Positions 6,441-12,843 of a stretch of DNA of 12,843 nt are shown here, piece after piece. Source of the stretch: Francisellaceae bacterium UBA6186 (lineage in GTDB: Bacteria; Pseudomonadota; Gammaproteobacteria; UBA6186; Azoamicaceae). The stretch is taken from contig DITK01000052.1 of NCBI GenBank assembly GCA_002422785.1, positions 39,723 through 52,565 of the forward strand, in the 5' to 3' direction. The notes beneath the pieces are model-generated. The model did not search any database. It saw only the letters and a list, made by a program, of their open reading frames with translations, and was not told the origin of the DNA. Numbering within the stretch: the first letter of the stretch is position 1; the number at the start of each line of letters is the position of its first letter. Position numbers and translations under genes: made by a program.

Positions 6441-7586
6441 ATGCCAGGACAAGATCCAAAACAAAATTTGTTTACCACGATACGTGTGGATGCAGAAGAT
6501 CCTGACTTAAAATCACCATTAGAACCAAGCTCACCTGTAACTCCAGCTAGTATTTCAGTTACCAGTGTTAGTTCTAATTCTTTACGAATATCCTCAGAAA
6601 CATTAGAACAACTAGAACAACTAAAACAAGCAGGATTTAGAGTGCCGACAGATGCGCAACCAGAAGAAGTAATTTTAGATCTAGGCGATCCGACAACAAC
6701 CGGCAGAGACAAACTAACCGATGAAGAACAAGCAGAATTAAGAGAATTACAAAAAGCATGGGAACTACGCTTACAAAAAATATTTCAGCATGATAAATAT
6801 ACAGCAAACTCTGGGCAGGAACATATAAATGATGATTTCCTTGAAAGTTTGTTAGCATCACACAAGAAAGAATACGCACATTTTGCAGCAGCAGAATTTA
6901 ATACTAAAAATGACTCAGGAAAACATAGTGGTAAATATATTCCTAATCAATTAGCTCAATTTGATGCTTCTGGTATAGCTTTAAATACAGCCATACAACC
7001 AGCCACAATTACAGATACCAATAATTTTACAATTCCATATAGTGTACAACTTGGATCTGGTCGCACCCACACTTCTAATGTCAGCGTTGCTTACAATGGT
7101 TCTGAAGCAACCAAAAAAATAGTCATTAGCGGTAAGCAAGATAATATAATAATAATGCTGCATACTGCGCTGAAAGCCAAAGAAAAACTAGGCAATAATG
7201 CTAAATTTTTTATATATCCAAGCAGCGATATCACAGCCGTAGCAGAGTTGCTTGCCAGATGTAAAGTTTATGGTTTAAATCCAGAATTTAAAGCAAGGCC
7301 AGGGCAATCCCATGAAGCATTCCAAGAATTTTTAGCTAACACAGAAACAGCGAGTTTTAAAGCATTAGTAGACGAGTTTAAAATAAAATATCCGATTCAA
7401 GACGAATATAAGCCAAATCCAGGTTACAAACCAGCAGTAGCACCAGAACCTGCTACGACACCATCCACTCCAACATCCCCCGCAAAAACTTCCGATGATT
7501 CGCAAGAAAACGCTCCACTCCGCCCCAGTTTCAGTACATCTGTCCCCAATCCACTAGATTCACTTAATAAACACCGCCGACCATAA
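6441..7586 (+). CDS. Unrecognised soluble protein, effector-like, with disordered ends
   Basis: I do not recognise a family with confidence. The 381-residue product has no signal peptide or membrane segment. Residues 1-50 are low-complexity, rich in Ser, Thr and Pro. Residues 52-64 and 92-115 look helical and possibly coiled-coil. Residues about 200-320 look like a compact alpha/beta domain: strand KIVISG (226-231), helix DNIIIMLHTALKAKE, strand KFFIYPSS (255-262), helix ITAVAELLARCKVYGL, then a helical stretch. That pattern recalls small nucleotide-fold modules in polyvalent and effector proteins of Legionellales, but this is weak. Residues 322-381 are Pro/Thr/Ser-rich and end in basic residues. 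There is a single cysteine (274). AAAGG lies 10 nt before the ATG. It is divergent from marR with a shared operator motif. A secreted effector is a guess from architecture. Confidence 0.85.
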   Translation: MPGQDPKQNLFTTIRVDAEDPDLKSPLEPSSPVTPASISVTSVSSNSLRISSETLEQLEQLKQAGFRVPTDAQPEEVILDLGDPTTTGRDKLTDEEQAELRELQKAWELRLQKIFQHDKYTANSGQEHINDDFLESLLASHKKEYAHFAAAEFNTKNDSGKHSGKYIPNQLAQFDASGIALNTAIQPATITDTNNFTIPYSVQLGSGRTHTSNVSVAYNGSEATKKIVISGKQDNIIIMLHTALKAKEKLGNNAKFFIYPSSDITAVAELLARCKVYGLNPEFKARPGQSHEAFQEFLANTETASFKALVDEFKIKYPIQDEYKPNPGYKPAVAPEPATTPSTPTSPAKTSDDSQENAPLRPSFSTSVPNPLDSLNKHRRP

Positions 7587-7596
7587 TCCATAAAAC

Positions 7597-7764
7597 CTAC
7601 TCAACCTCCACCATATAAAAATCCTCTTTTCTCGCTCCACACTCCGGGCACACCCAATCTAGCGGTACATCTTCCCATTTAGTCCCTGGTGCTATATTGT
7701 CTGTTGGCCAGCCTATAGACTCGTCATATATATACCCGCATATTAAACATATGTATTTTTTCAT
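7597..7764 (-). CDS. Rubredoxin
   Basis: A 55-residue cytoplasmic electron carrier with one iron bound by four cysteines. The two ligand pairs are clear: CLICGY (C6, C9) and CPECG (C39, C42). The family core YIYDE (11-15), the aromatic W30 and the DWVCPECGARKEDF stretch (36-49) are also present. The length is typical for a single-domain rubredoxin (about 52-56). The ATG at 7764 has an AGGAG Shine-Dalgarno at 7771-7775, 6 nt away. It lies 29 bp downstream of anmK on the same strand, so it is probably the last gene of that transcript. It converges on the plus-strand gene ending at 7586, with 10 bp between. A partner reductase or target is not in the window. Such rubredoxins often serve oxygen- or peroxide-reducing enzymes or alkane hydroxylases, and which applies here is unknown. 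Confidence 0.95.
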   Translation of the reverse strand: MKKYICLICGYIYDESIGWPTDNIAPGTKWEDVPLDWVCPECGARKEDFYMVEVE

Positions 7765-7770
7765 TATTTA

Positions 7771-7800
7771 CTCCTAATTATTCCTAATTACCGCTAATTA
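7771..7800. repeat. Three imperfect 10-bp repeats around the rubredoxin RBS
   Basis: CTCCTAATTA, TTCCTAATTA and CCGCTAATTA follow each other at 7771-7800 and share CTAATTA. On the minus strand the first copy provides the AGGAG Shine-Dalgarno of rubredoxin, the second a near copy (AGGAA) and the third contains the anmK TAG stop. A local duplication has probably shaped this junction. Confidence 0.7.
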
Positions 7801-8972
7801 TCTAAATTATCTGGCAAATAAATTGCCCCCAAAATAGCCGGCGATCTAGCACCGGTCACGCTTGGTACATTACCAGGCTGTTGTTCTATCGTTTGCTTAG
7901 CAAGCCATGCAAATAACGCAGCTTCTACCCAATCGGGATGAATACCTAAATCTTTAGTGGTCGCCACTGGATAATTTATCATTTTTTTTAGTAACGCTAA
8001 TAGCGCTTGATTATTGGCACCACCACCACAAATATAAATTTCTTCTATTTGAACTGATTTTAAGCTAATGCTACTAATCTGATCCACAATTATATTGGCG
8101 GTTAAATATAATAAAGTAGCTAAGATATCTTGATTTTTATATGGTTTACTTAATTTAGCTAGTTTAATTTTTTTATCTAACCAATTTAGATTAAAATACT
8201 CTCTACCGGTCGATTTAGGTGATGATTTTTTAAAATATGGATCTTGTAAACATATATTTAATAACTTAGTAATAACTTGCCCGGTAGATGCCATAGCACC
8301 ATTCTTATCGTAATTAATTTTAAGTTTTTTAATTTTTTGTTGTACCCACTCGTCCATCAAGCAATTACCAGGACCCAAATCGAACCCAATTATTGGGGTC
8401 GCTAAGTTCTTTGGCAATACAGTAATATTACTAATCCCACCAATATTAATAATTGCTCTATTTTTATATGCGCTGCTAAATGCTGCTGCATGAAAACCTG
8501 GAGCTAATGGTGCTCCCTGGCCACCAAACGCCATATCTTTGCGTCTAAAATCATTAATTGTTAAAATATTGCTAGTTGCACAAATAATGTTTGGATTACC
8601 AATTTGCATAGTATTAGGGTATTTATGCCACGGAGCATGCCAAATATTTTGCCCATGACAACCGATTGCTGTAATTTTTTCTGCTGCAACACCTGATTTA
8701 AATAATAATTTTTTGATAGCATTAGCGAATGCCATCCCTAATTTATGATCTAAAATTCCTAAATCTTCTAAACTACACTTACCCAAATTAATAATTTTTA
8801 ATAATTGTGCAGCTAATTTTTTATTAAACGGATAACTTACAGTTGCAATTATTACCTGCTTATTATGATCAAAATCGATTAGGATAGCATCTATGCTGTC
8901 CATACTAGTACCGGATAAAACTCCAATAAAAAGTTTTTTAGCTATTGGCAAATCTTGTGGTATCATTTTCAT
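7794..8972 (-). CDS. anmK: Anhydro-N-acetylmuramic acid kinase
   Basis: Opens the 1,6-anhydro ring of anhydroMurNAc and phosphorylates it to MurNAc-6-phosphate, feeding peptidoglycan recycling in the cytoplasm. Visible family motifs are GVLSGTSMDSIDA (17-29), GCHGQNIWH (104-112), DFRRKDMAFGGQGAPL (141-156), NIGGISN (176-182), FDLGPGNCLMDEW (197-209), STGREYFNLNWL (254-265) and ICGGGANN (314-321). The 392 residues slightly exceed the usual 360-390 because of a leader before the first strand. The ATG at 8972 lies inside the upstream peptidase gene (35-bp overlap) and has no visible Shine-Dalgarno; a second ATG is two codons in. Translation is probably coupled to the upstream gene. The glycine that usually follows SMD is serine here, and its effect is unknown. 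Confidence 0.96.
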   Translation of the reverse strand: MKMIPQDLPIAKKLFIGVLSGTSMDSIDAILIDFDHNKQVIIATVSYPFNKKLAAQLLKIINLGKCSLEDLGILDHKLGMAFANAIKKLLFKSGVAAEKITAIGCHGQNIWHAPWHKYPNTMQIGNPNIICATSNILTINDFRRKDMAFGGQGAPLAPGFHAAAFSSAYKNRAIINIGGISNITVLPKNLATPIIGFDLGPGNCLMDEWVQQKIKKLKINYDKNGAMASTGQVITKLLNICLQDPYFKKSSPKSTGREYFNLNWLDKKIKLAKLSKPYKNQDILATLLYLTANIIVDQISSISLKSVQIEEIYICGGGANNQALLALLKKMINYPVATTKDLGIHPDWVEAALFAWLAKQTIEQQPGNVPSVTGARSPAILGAIYLPDNLDN

Positions 8973-10410
8973 TTAATAAACTAATAATTTGTTGAGCATA
9001 AGATAAAAATTTCGAGCGATATTTGTGCGATAATGGCATAGATTTTGGTAGCTGAACTGTTAATGGATCGCGGTGAATACCATCAACTTTAAATTCATAA
9101 TGCAAGTGATCGCCAGTTGCAAGTCCAGTACGCCCCACATATCCTATTACTTGGCCTTGTTTCACCACCACATCTTTTTTAATATCTTGGGCGAAATTAG
9201 ACAAATGTCCATAGAAAGTGGAATATTTATTGCCATGCTGCAATTCAACGCCAAGACCTAATCCACCTTTTCTACCTATAAATACTACCCTGCCGTCCCC
9301 AGCTGCTTTAACTGGAGTACCGGAGGGTGCTGCATAATCCACCCCTTTATGGGCACGAATTCTGTGTAAAATCGGATGATTCCTGCCGGTTGAAAATTTT
9401 GAGCTAATTCTCGTAAATTTAACTGGATTTCTTAAAAAGGTTTTATTCATACTATAACCTTCCGGAGTATAGTAGCCAACTCTACCTTGGTTGTCAGTAA
9501 AGCGCACTGCCTGATATGTTTGCCCTTGATTAATAAATTCCGCAGCCAATATGTGGCCGGTGCCAATTTTTTCATTTTCGACAAATTTTTCTTCATATAA
9601 AACACGAAATTTATCGTTCGGCCTAATGTCTAAAGAAAAATCAATATCCCAACCAAAAATCTCAGCCATTTCCATAATTAATGTATCGTTTAAACCAGCA
9701 GATTGTGCCGCATTGTAAAAGGACCCAACAATTTTATTACGAGCAAAACTTAATTTTTTTATAATCGGTTTTTCTTCATGATGAATTTTATAGTTTTTTG
9801 GCCCAACTTGTTCTATTAATAATGCTTTATTAACCGCTATTGGCAATTTGATTATTTTGAGATTATTATCGGCATCAAACAGCATTTTAATTGATTGCCC
9901 AGAACGAATATTTTGAATAGCTTTACACGCTACATTAGTTTTAATAAAATTATTTAAATCTTTTAAATGAATAGCTGGGATAGATAATCTTTGCAAGATA
10001 CTTGTTAATGTGTCACCAGGGTTAACCTTCACATTCCTCCATTCTGGTTCTATAAGCAATGGTAATGGTATAGGTGGTGTGGCGACAGCCGCTGGTGTAC
10101 TATCTGCGCTTTTAGTTAACTTTGATTCTAATATTTGTTGCTCACTAGTAGTATTATTGACAACTTTATCGTTTTGATTAGTATGGACGTTGGTTGCAGT
10201 ACCTTCTGATGTGTGTAAACTATTAGAAACATCTACTTGCGAATATGTATAAATTGCTTTATTGCTGTAATTAGCTACCGAGCGTGATATGAAAGATATG
10301 ATAATTAAACAACCAATAATACCCGCACCAGTTGCTATAACTAATTTCCGTTGCTTGGAAGTTTTTAAAATTTTTATATCAATTAATGCTGGCTGGTAAT
10401 CAAATCTCAT
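8938..10410 (-). CDS. mepM: M23 family peptidoglycan DD-endopeptidase (MepM-like)
   Basis: Zinc endopeptidase expected to cut peptide cross-links in the periplasm so that the cell wall can expand. With 490 residues from the ATG at 10410, the order is a short cytoplasmic N-terminus, one membrane anchor (about 24-42), a variable Ser/Thr/Pro linker to about 120, an OapA/LysM-like domain beginning VNPGDTLTSIL (129-139), a Csd3-type middle domain (about 220-330) and the LytM/M23 domain (about 335-455). All catalytic motifs are present: HKGVD (H354, D358), YGHL (H402) and HLHYEF (H435, H437), so it should be active. A TTG two codons upstream could also start it, but the ATG fits the promoter better. 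It overlaps anmK, linking cross-link cleavage with recycling, and is divergent from tyrS as in many gammaproteobacteria. Confidence 0.93.
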   Translation of the reverse strand: MRFDYQPALIDIKILKTSKQRKLVIATGAGIIGCLIIISFISRSVANYSNKAIYTYSQVDVSNSLHTSEGTATNVHTNQNDKVVNNTTSEQQILESKLTKSADSTPAAVATPPIPLPLLIEPEWRNVKVNPGDTLTSILQRLSIPAIHLKDLNNFIKTNVACKAIQNIRSGQSIKMLFDADNNLKIIKLPIAVNKALLIEQVGPKNYKIHHEEKPIIKKLSFARNKIVGSFYNAAQSAGLNDTLIMEMAEIFGWDIDFSLDIRPNDKFRVLYEEKFVENEKIGTGHILAAEFINQGQTYQAVRFTDNQGRVGYYTPEGYSMNKTFLRNPVKFTRISSKFSTGRNHPILHRIRAHKGVDYAAPSGTPVKAAGDGRVVFIGRKGGLGLGVELQHGNKYSTFYGHLSNFAQDIKKDVVVKQGQVIGYVGRTGLATGDHLHYEFKVDGIHRDPLTVQLPKSMPLSHKYRSKFLSYAQQIISLLNENDTTRFANS

Positions 10411-10418
10411 AGACAAAA

Positions 10419-10447
10419 AGAATAGCTTCTATTAGATCGGTGTTCAA
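10419..10447 (-). promoter_or_regulatory. Candidate promoter of the M23 peptidase gene
   Basis: Minus strand: TTGAAC (10442-10447), 17-bp spacer, TATTCT (10419-10424). The start would fall near 10412, about 2 nt before the ATG at 10410, so the message would be essentially leaderless. This agrees with the absence of a Shine-Dalgarno and argues against the TTG at 10416 as start. Confidence 0.4.
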
Positions 10448-10471
10448 GGTTTTTTAGATAAAGGATATAAT
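10443..10471 (+). promoter_or_regulatory. Candidate tyrS promoter
   Basis: A perfect -10 TATAAT (10466-10471) lies 17 bp after a poor -35 (TTCAAG, 10443-10448) that overlaps the -35 of the divergent gene. The start would fall near 10478, about 3 nt before the ATG at 10481. The only Shine-Dalgarno-like run (AAGGA, 10461-10465) is 15 nt from the ATG and would be outside such a transcript. Confidence 0.4.
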
Positions 10472-10480
10472 TTTAAAATT

Positions 10481-11767
10481 ATGCAAAACATTAATAATGA
10501 GACAAACGATGATCTAACTAACGATGAAAATCTTTTGGCAGAATTAGAACAGTTGCAGGAAAAAACAGAAGAAATTTTAGTATTGGCAGAATTAAAATCT
10601 CGCCTACAACTAACAAAGCAGGCAAAATTAAATGGCAAAAAACATATAAATTCTCAACTTAAAATTAAATTAGGATGTGATCCAACTGCCCCTGATTTGC
10701 ACTTAGGTCATACCGTGGTACTCAATAAATTACGTCAGTTTCAATTGCTTGGCCATAAAATATTATTTATTATCGGCGATGTAACCGCCGTAATAGGCGA
10801 TCCAACTGGTAAAAATGTCACTAGGCCGCCACTAACTACCGAACAAGTATTAATAAACGCCAAAACATACCAATCACAAGTATTTAAAATTTTAGATCCA
10901 GATAAAACCGAAATTTTATTTAACTCTAGTTGGTTAGAAAAACTAAATGTTTATGAAATGATTAGCTTGTCTTCCAAATATACTATTGCTAGGATGTTAG
11001 AAAGGGATGATTTTAGTAATCGCTACAAACACGGCCAACCTATTTCGATCCATGAATTTTTATACCCATTACTACAGGGTTACGATTCAGTTTTCACACA
11101 AGCTGATGTAGAAATTGGAGGCACCGATCAAAAATTCAATCTATTAGTAGGAAGAGAATTACAAAAAAATTATGGCCAAAAACCCCAAATTGTTATGACC
11201 TTGCCTTTATTAGAAGGATTAGATGGCATCCAAAAAATGTCTAAATCATTAAATAATTATATAGCTATAGATGAACCTTATCAAAACATGTTTGGCAAAA
11301 TAATGTCGATATCTGATCAATTAATGTGGCGATATTTTGCCTTGCTGAGCTGTAAAAGCTTAAAAGAGATTAATCAACTACAAGAAGCGTCTACTCAAGG
11401 AAAAAATCCTAAAGAGATAAAAATATTATTGGCTAAAGAAATAGTTGCTAGATTCCATGGAGTAACAGCTAGCAATTTAGCCCATCAAGAATTTGAGGCT
11501 CAATTTAAACAAAATCAACTACCAATAAATATTCAAGAAATCACTATAACAATAGATCATAATACTTGTGATATACTTTTAGCTAATTTATTAAAAAATG
11601 CAGGATTAGTTACTAGTACATCAGAAGCTCTCCGTACCATTAAACAACGAGGACTAAAGATCAATAATCAAGTAATAGAGAGCAATCTTAAGATCACAGC
11701 CGATGATATATTTAATGTTTATCAAATTGGCAAAAGAAAATTTGCCAAAATTAAAGTTACTAAATAA
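10481..11767 (+). CDS. tyrS: Tyrosyl-tRNA synthetase
   Basis: Class I synthetase that charges tRNA-Tyr. The 428 residues include the signature HLGH (74-77) within GCDPTAPDLHLGHTVVLNKL, GDPTGK (106-111), the tyrosine/tRNA region YPLLQGYDSVF (195-205) with the DVEIGGTDQKFN stretch (209-220), the KMSKS loop (252-256) and a C-terminal S4 RNA-binding domain (about 363-425, with SEALRTIKQRGLKINNQ). The PTAPDLHLGH form marks the TyrZ-like subtype common in Pseudomonas, Xanthomonas and Legionella, not the E. coli type. The N-terminus carries about 15 extra polar residues (Asn, Asp, Glu, Thr) before the usual start of homology. It is divergent from the M23 gene, and the phytase gene follows after 24 bp. 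Confidence 0.98.
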   Translation: MQNINNETNDDLTNDENLLAELEQLQEKTEEILVLAELKSRLQLTKQAKLNGKKHINSQLKIKLGCDPTAPDLHLGHTVVLNKLRQFQLLGHKILFIIGDVTAVIGDPTGKNVTRPPLTTEQVLINAKTYQSQVFKILDPDKTEILFNSSWLEKLNVYEMISLSSKYTIARMLERDDFSNRYKHGQPISIHEFLYPLLQGYDSVFTQADVEIGGTDQKFNLLVGRELQKNYGQKPQIVMTLPLLEGLDGIQKMSKSLNNYIAIDEPYQNMFGKIMSISDQLMWRYFALLSCKSLKEINQLQEASTQGKNPKEIKILLAKEIVARFHGVTASNLAHQEFEAQFKQNQLPINIQEITITIDHNTCDILLANLLKNAGLVTSTSEALRTIKQRGLKINNQVIESNLKITADDIFNVYQIGKRKFAKIKVTK

Positions 11768-11791
11768 TATTTATTTATATATATAACAAAC

Positions 11792-12709
11792 ATGACCAAT
11801 AAATTGATATCACCAAAATTATTAATATATTTTTTAAATTATTTTATTATAATTAATTGTTATTATATGCTCAATATTGCAACAGCTAACCATCAAAAAC
11901 TACCAAATAATAACTATATTGTAGTTTTTGATAATAATATTATTAATAAAAAACCAAAACAATACCGTAACGCTAATCATTTAACCCCCCAATTACGTGC
12001 TTCCGCCAGCGCACAACCAAATTTACCTGATTTCCAATATATAATTAATAAATCTAGTAAAAATGTTTTTATTATTGATTTAAGACAAGAACCACATGCT
12101 ATCTTAAATAAACATGCAATTTCATGGTACGGTTATAGAAATCAAGTACCTAATAATTTAGAACATCAATTAATTAATCAATTGTCAGCCAAAAAATATG
12201 TCCGAGTATACCAAGGTCTGGATAAATTAGTTGACGGTCATTTTATACCGCAAGGATCTTCCTTAATTAAAATAAATAAAATAATTACAGAAAAATTTTT
12301 AATAGAACAAAAACTTGGGGCAAATTATTTGAGGATTTTAGTGACCGATCACTTTGCCCCAAACGCATCTCAAGTTGATTTATTTGTAAGCTTTGTACAA
12401 CAATTACCTGAAGATTCTTGGTTACATTTTCATTGTCGTGGCGGCAAAGGTCGATCTACTACTTTTATGGCTATGTATGACATAATAATCAATGGGAAAA
12501 TTTTAACATTAGATGAAATTTTAAAACGTCAATATAAATTAGGTGGCTCCAAATTATCTACCGTCAATTTTTCTATAGATCGTAAAAAATGGAAAACCAC
12601 TTCTGTTAAAGATCGCTATAATTTTATAAAAAAATTTTATGACTATGTATTAGATGCAAACGGCTATAATAAATCTACTTGGAGCACATGGTTAAAAAAT
12701 AATCCATAA
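11792..12709 (+). CDS. Secreted PTP-like cysteine phytase (inositol-phosphate phosphatase)
   Basis: A 305-residue phosphatase of the protein-tyrosine-phosphatase-like phytase group, which removes phosphates from myo-inositol polyphosphates through a cysteine-phosphate intermediate. The active loop is HCRGGKGRS (214-222), with nucleophile C215 and R221. The general acid is in TDH (185-187, D186), the form that replaces the WPD loop in bacterial phytases. VFIIDLRQEPH (92-102) and SWYGYRNQVPNN (111-122) also fit the family. The N-terminus (KLISPKLLIYFLNYFIIINC and on to ATA at 30-32) is a strong signal peptide with likely cleavage near 32, so the enzyme should reach the periplasm or beyond. A lipobox is not evident. 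No Shine-Dalgarno is seen, and the gene probably depends on tyrS transcription. The Legionella effector LppA is a cysteine phytase of this kind, but here a Sec route seems likelier. It converges on the next gene with 8 bp between. Confidence 0.85.
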   Translation: MTNKLISPKLLIYFLNYFIIINCYYMLNIATANHQKLPNNNYIVVFDNNIINKKPKQYRNANHLTPQLRASASAQPNLPDFQYIINKSSKNVFIIDLRQEPHAILNKHAISWYGYRNQVPNNLEHQLINQLSAKKYVRVYQGLDKLVDGHFIPQGSSLIKINKIITEKFLIEQKLGANYLRILVTDHFAPNASQVDLFVSFVQQLPEDSWLHFHCRGGKGRSTTFMAMYDIIINGKILTLDEILKRQYKLGGSKLSTVNFSIDRKKWKTTSVKDRYNFIKKFYDYVLDANGYNKSTWSTWLKNNP

Positions 12710-12717
12710 AATGGGTG

Positions 12718-12843
12718 TTATTGCTTGTGAACTAACAATTTAAGAGGATCGATCGGTTTACCTTTATATCTAACCTCAAAATGCAACAATACACTTTTGG
12801 CATCACTATCCCCCATAGTTGCTATTTGCTGGCCTTTTTTTAC
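12718..12843 (-). CDS. M23/LytM-domain protein, NlpD-like, C-terminal part
   Basis: Only the last 41 codons are in the window; the 5' part lies beyond its right edge. The visible peptide reads VKKGQQIATMGDSDA followed by LLHFEVRYKGKPIDPLKLL, the end of a LytM (M23) domain. Active members have H-x-H at the LHFE position, whereas here the first histidine is leucine (LLH). NlpD and EnvC share this kind of loss and act as activators of septal amidases rather than as enzymes. The wording GQQIATMG and RYKGKPIDPL resembles NlpD most. An EnvC-like protein cannot be excluded without the N-terminus. Confidence 0.85.
   Translation of the reverse strand, partial: VKKGQQIATMGDSDAKSVLLHFEVRYKGKPIDPLKLLVHKQ

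Noticed and set aside
6422..6712. Antisense ORFs inside the effector-like gene and other genes
   Set aside because: They are low-complexity or lack family features and lie opposite better-supported genes, so they are shadows.
10411..10416. Longer M23 peptidase starting at TTG (10416)
   Set aside because: It adds only two residues, has no ribosome site, and would lie upstream of the predicted transcription start.

Overview
The window looks like a chromosomal segment of an AT-rich, probably host-associated gammaproteobacterium. The order recA, alaS, lysC, csrA, tRNA-Ser(GCU) on one strand is a classic gammaproteobacterial housekeeping block. The CsrA core, the TyrS subtype and the tyrS / M23 peptidase / anmK neighbourhood also fit Gammaproteobacteria. 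Low GC, a secreted cysteine phytase and a soluble, disordered-ended protein that looks like a secreted effector suggest Legionellales (the Coxiella, Rickettsiella, Berkiella and Legionella side). That placement is inference from gene content, not a measured phylogeny.

Left half (1-5640), all on the minus strand: recA, alaS, lysC, csrA with its own likely promoter, then the 5' part of tRNA-Ser cut by the window edge. recX, often found between recA and alaS, is absent. RecA carries an internal insertion, CsrA a long charged tail, and LysC eroded ACT loops. Upstream of recA lie four perfect 10-bp repeats that place A-tracts in helical phase.

Middle (5640-7800): a MarR-family regulator (minus) is divergent from an unrecognised 381-residue protein (plus). 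Both genes are preceded by the same CTAA-N6/7-TTAG operator-like site in the same orientation relative to transcription. This suggests a small regulated module of a MarR repressor and its target. A strong GC-rich hairpin follows marR. A rubredoxin gene (7597-7764) converges on the target gene with 10 bp between the stops.

Right half (7597-12843): a minus-strand cluster of M23 endopeptidase (MepM-like), anmK and rubredoxin, with the first two overlapping by 35 bp. Divergent from it is tyrS, followed at 24 bp by a PTP-like phytase with a signal peptide. The tyrS/M23 intergenic region is so short that both genes appear nearly leaderless. At the right edge, the C-terminus of a second M23-family protein (NlpD-like, apparently non-catalytic) converges on the phytase. 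The cell-wall genes here (M23 endopeptidase, AnmK, NlpD-like activator) cover opening, recycling and septal splitting of peptidoglycan.

No CRISPR array, insertion sequence, prophage or integrase was seen. No intergenic stretch exceeds 300 bp; the two longest (5515-5776 and 6245-6440) are described in their own entries.
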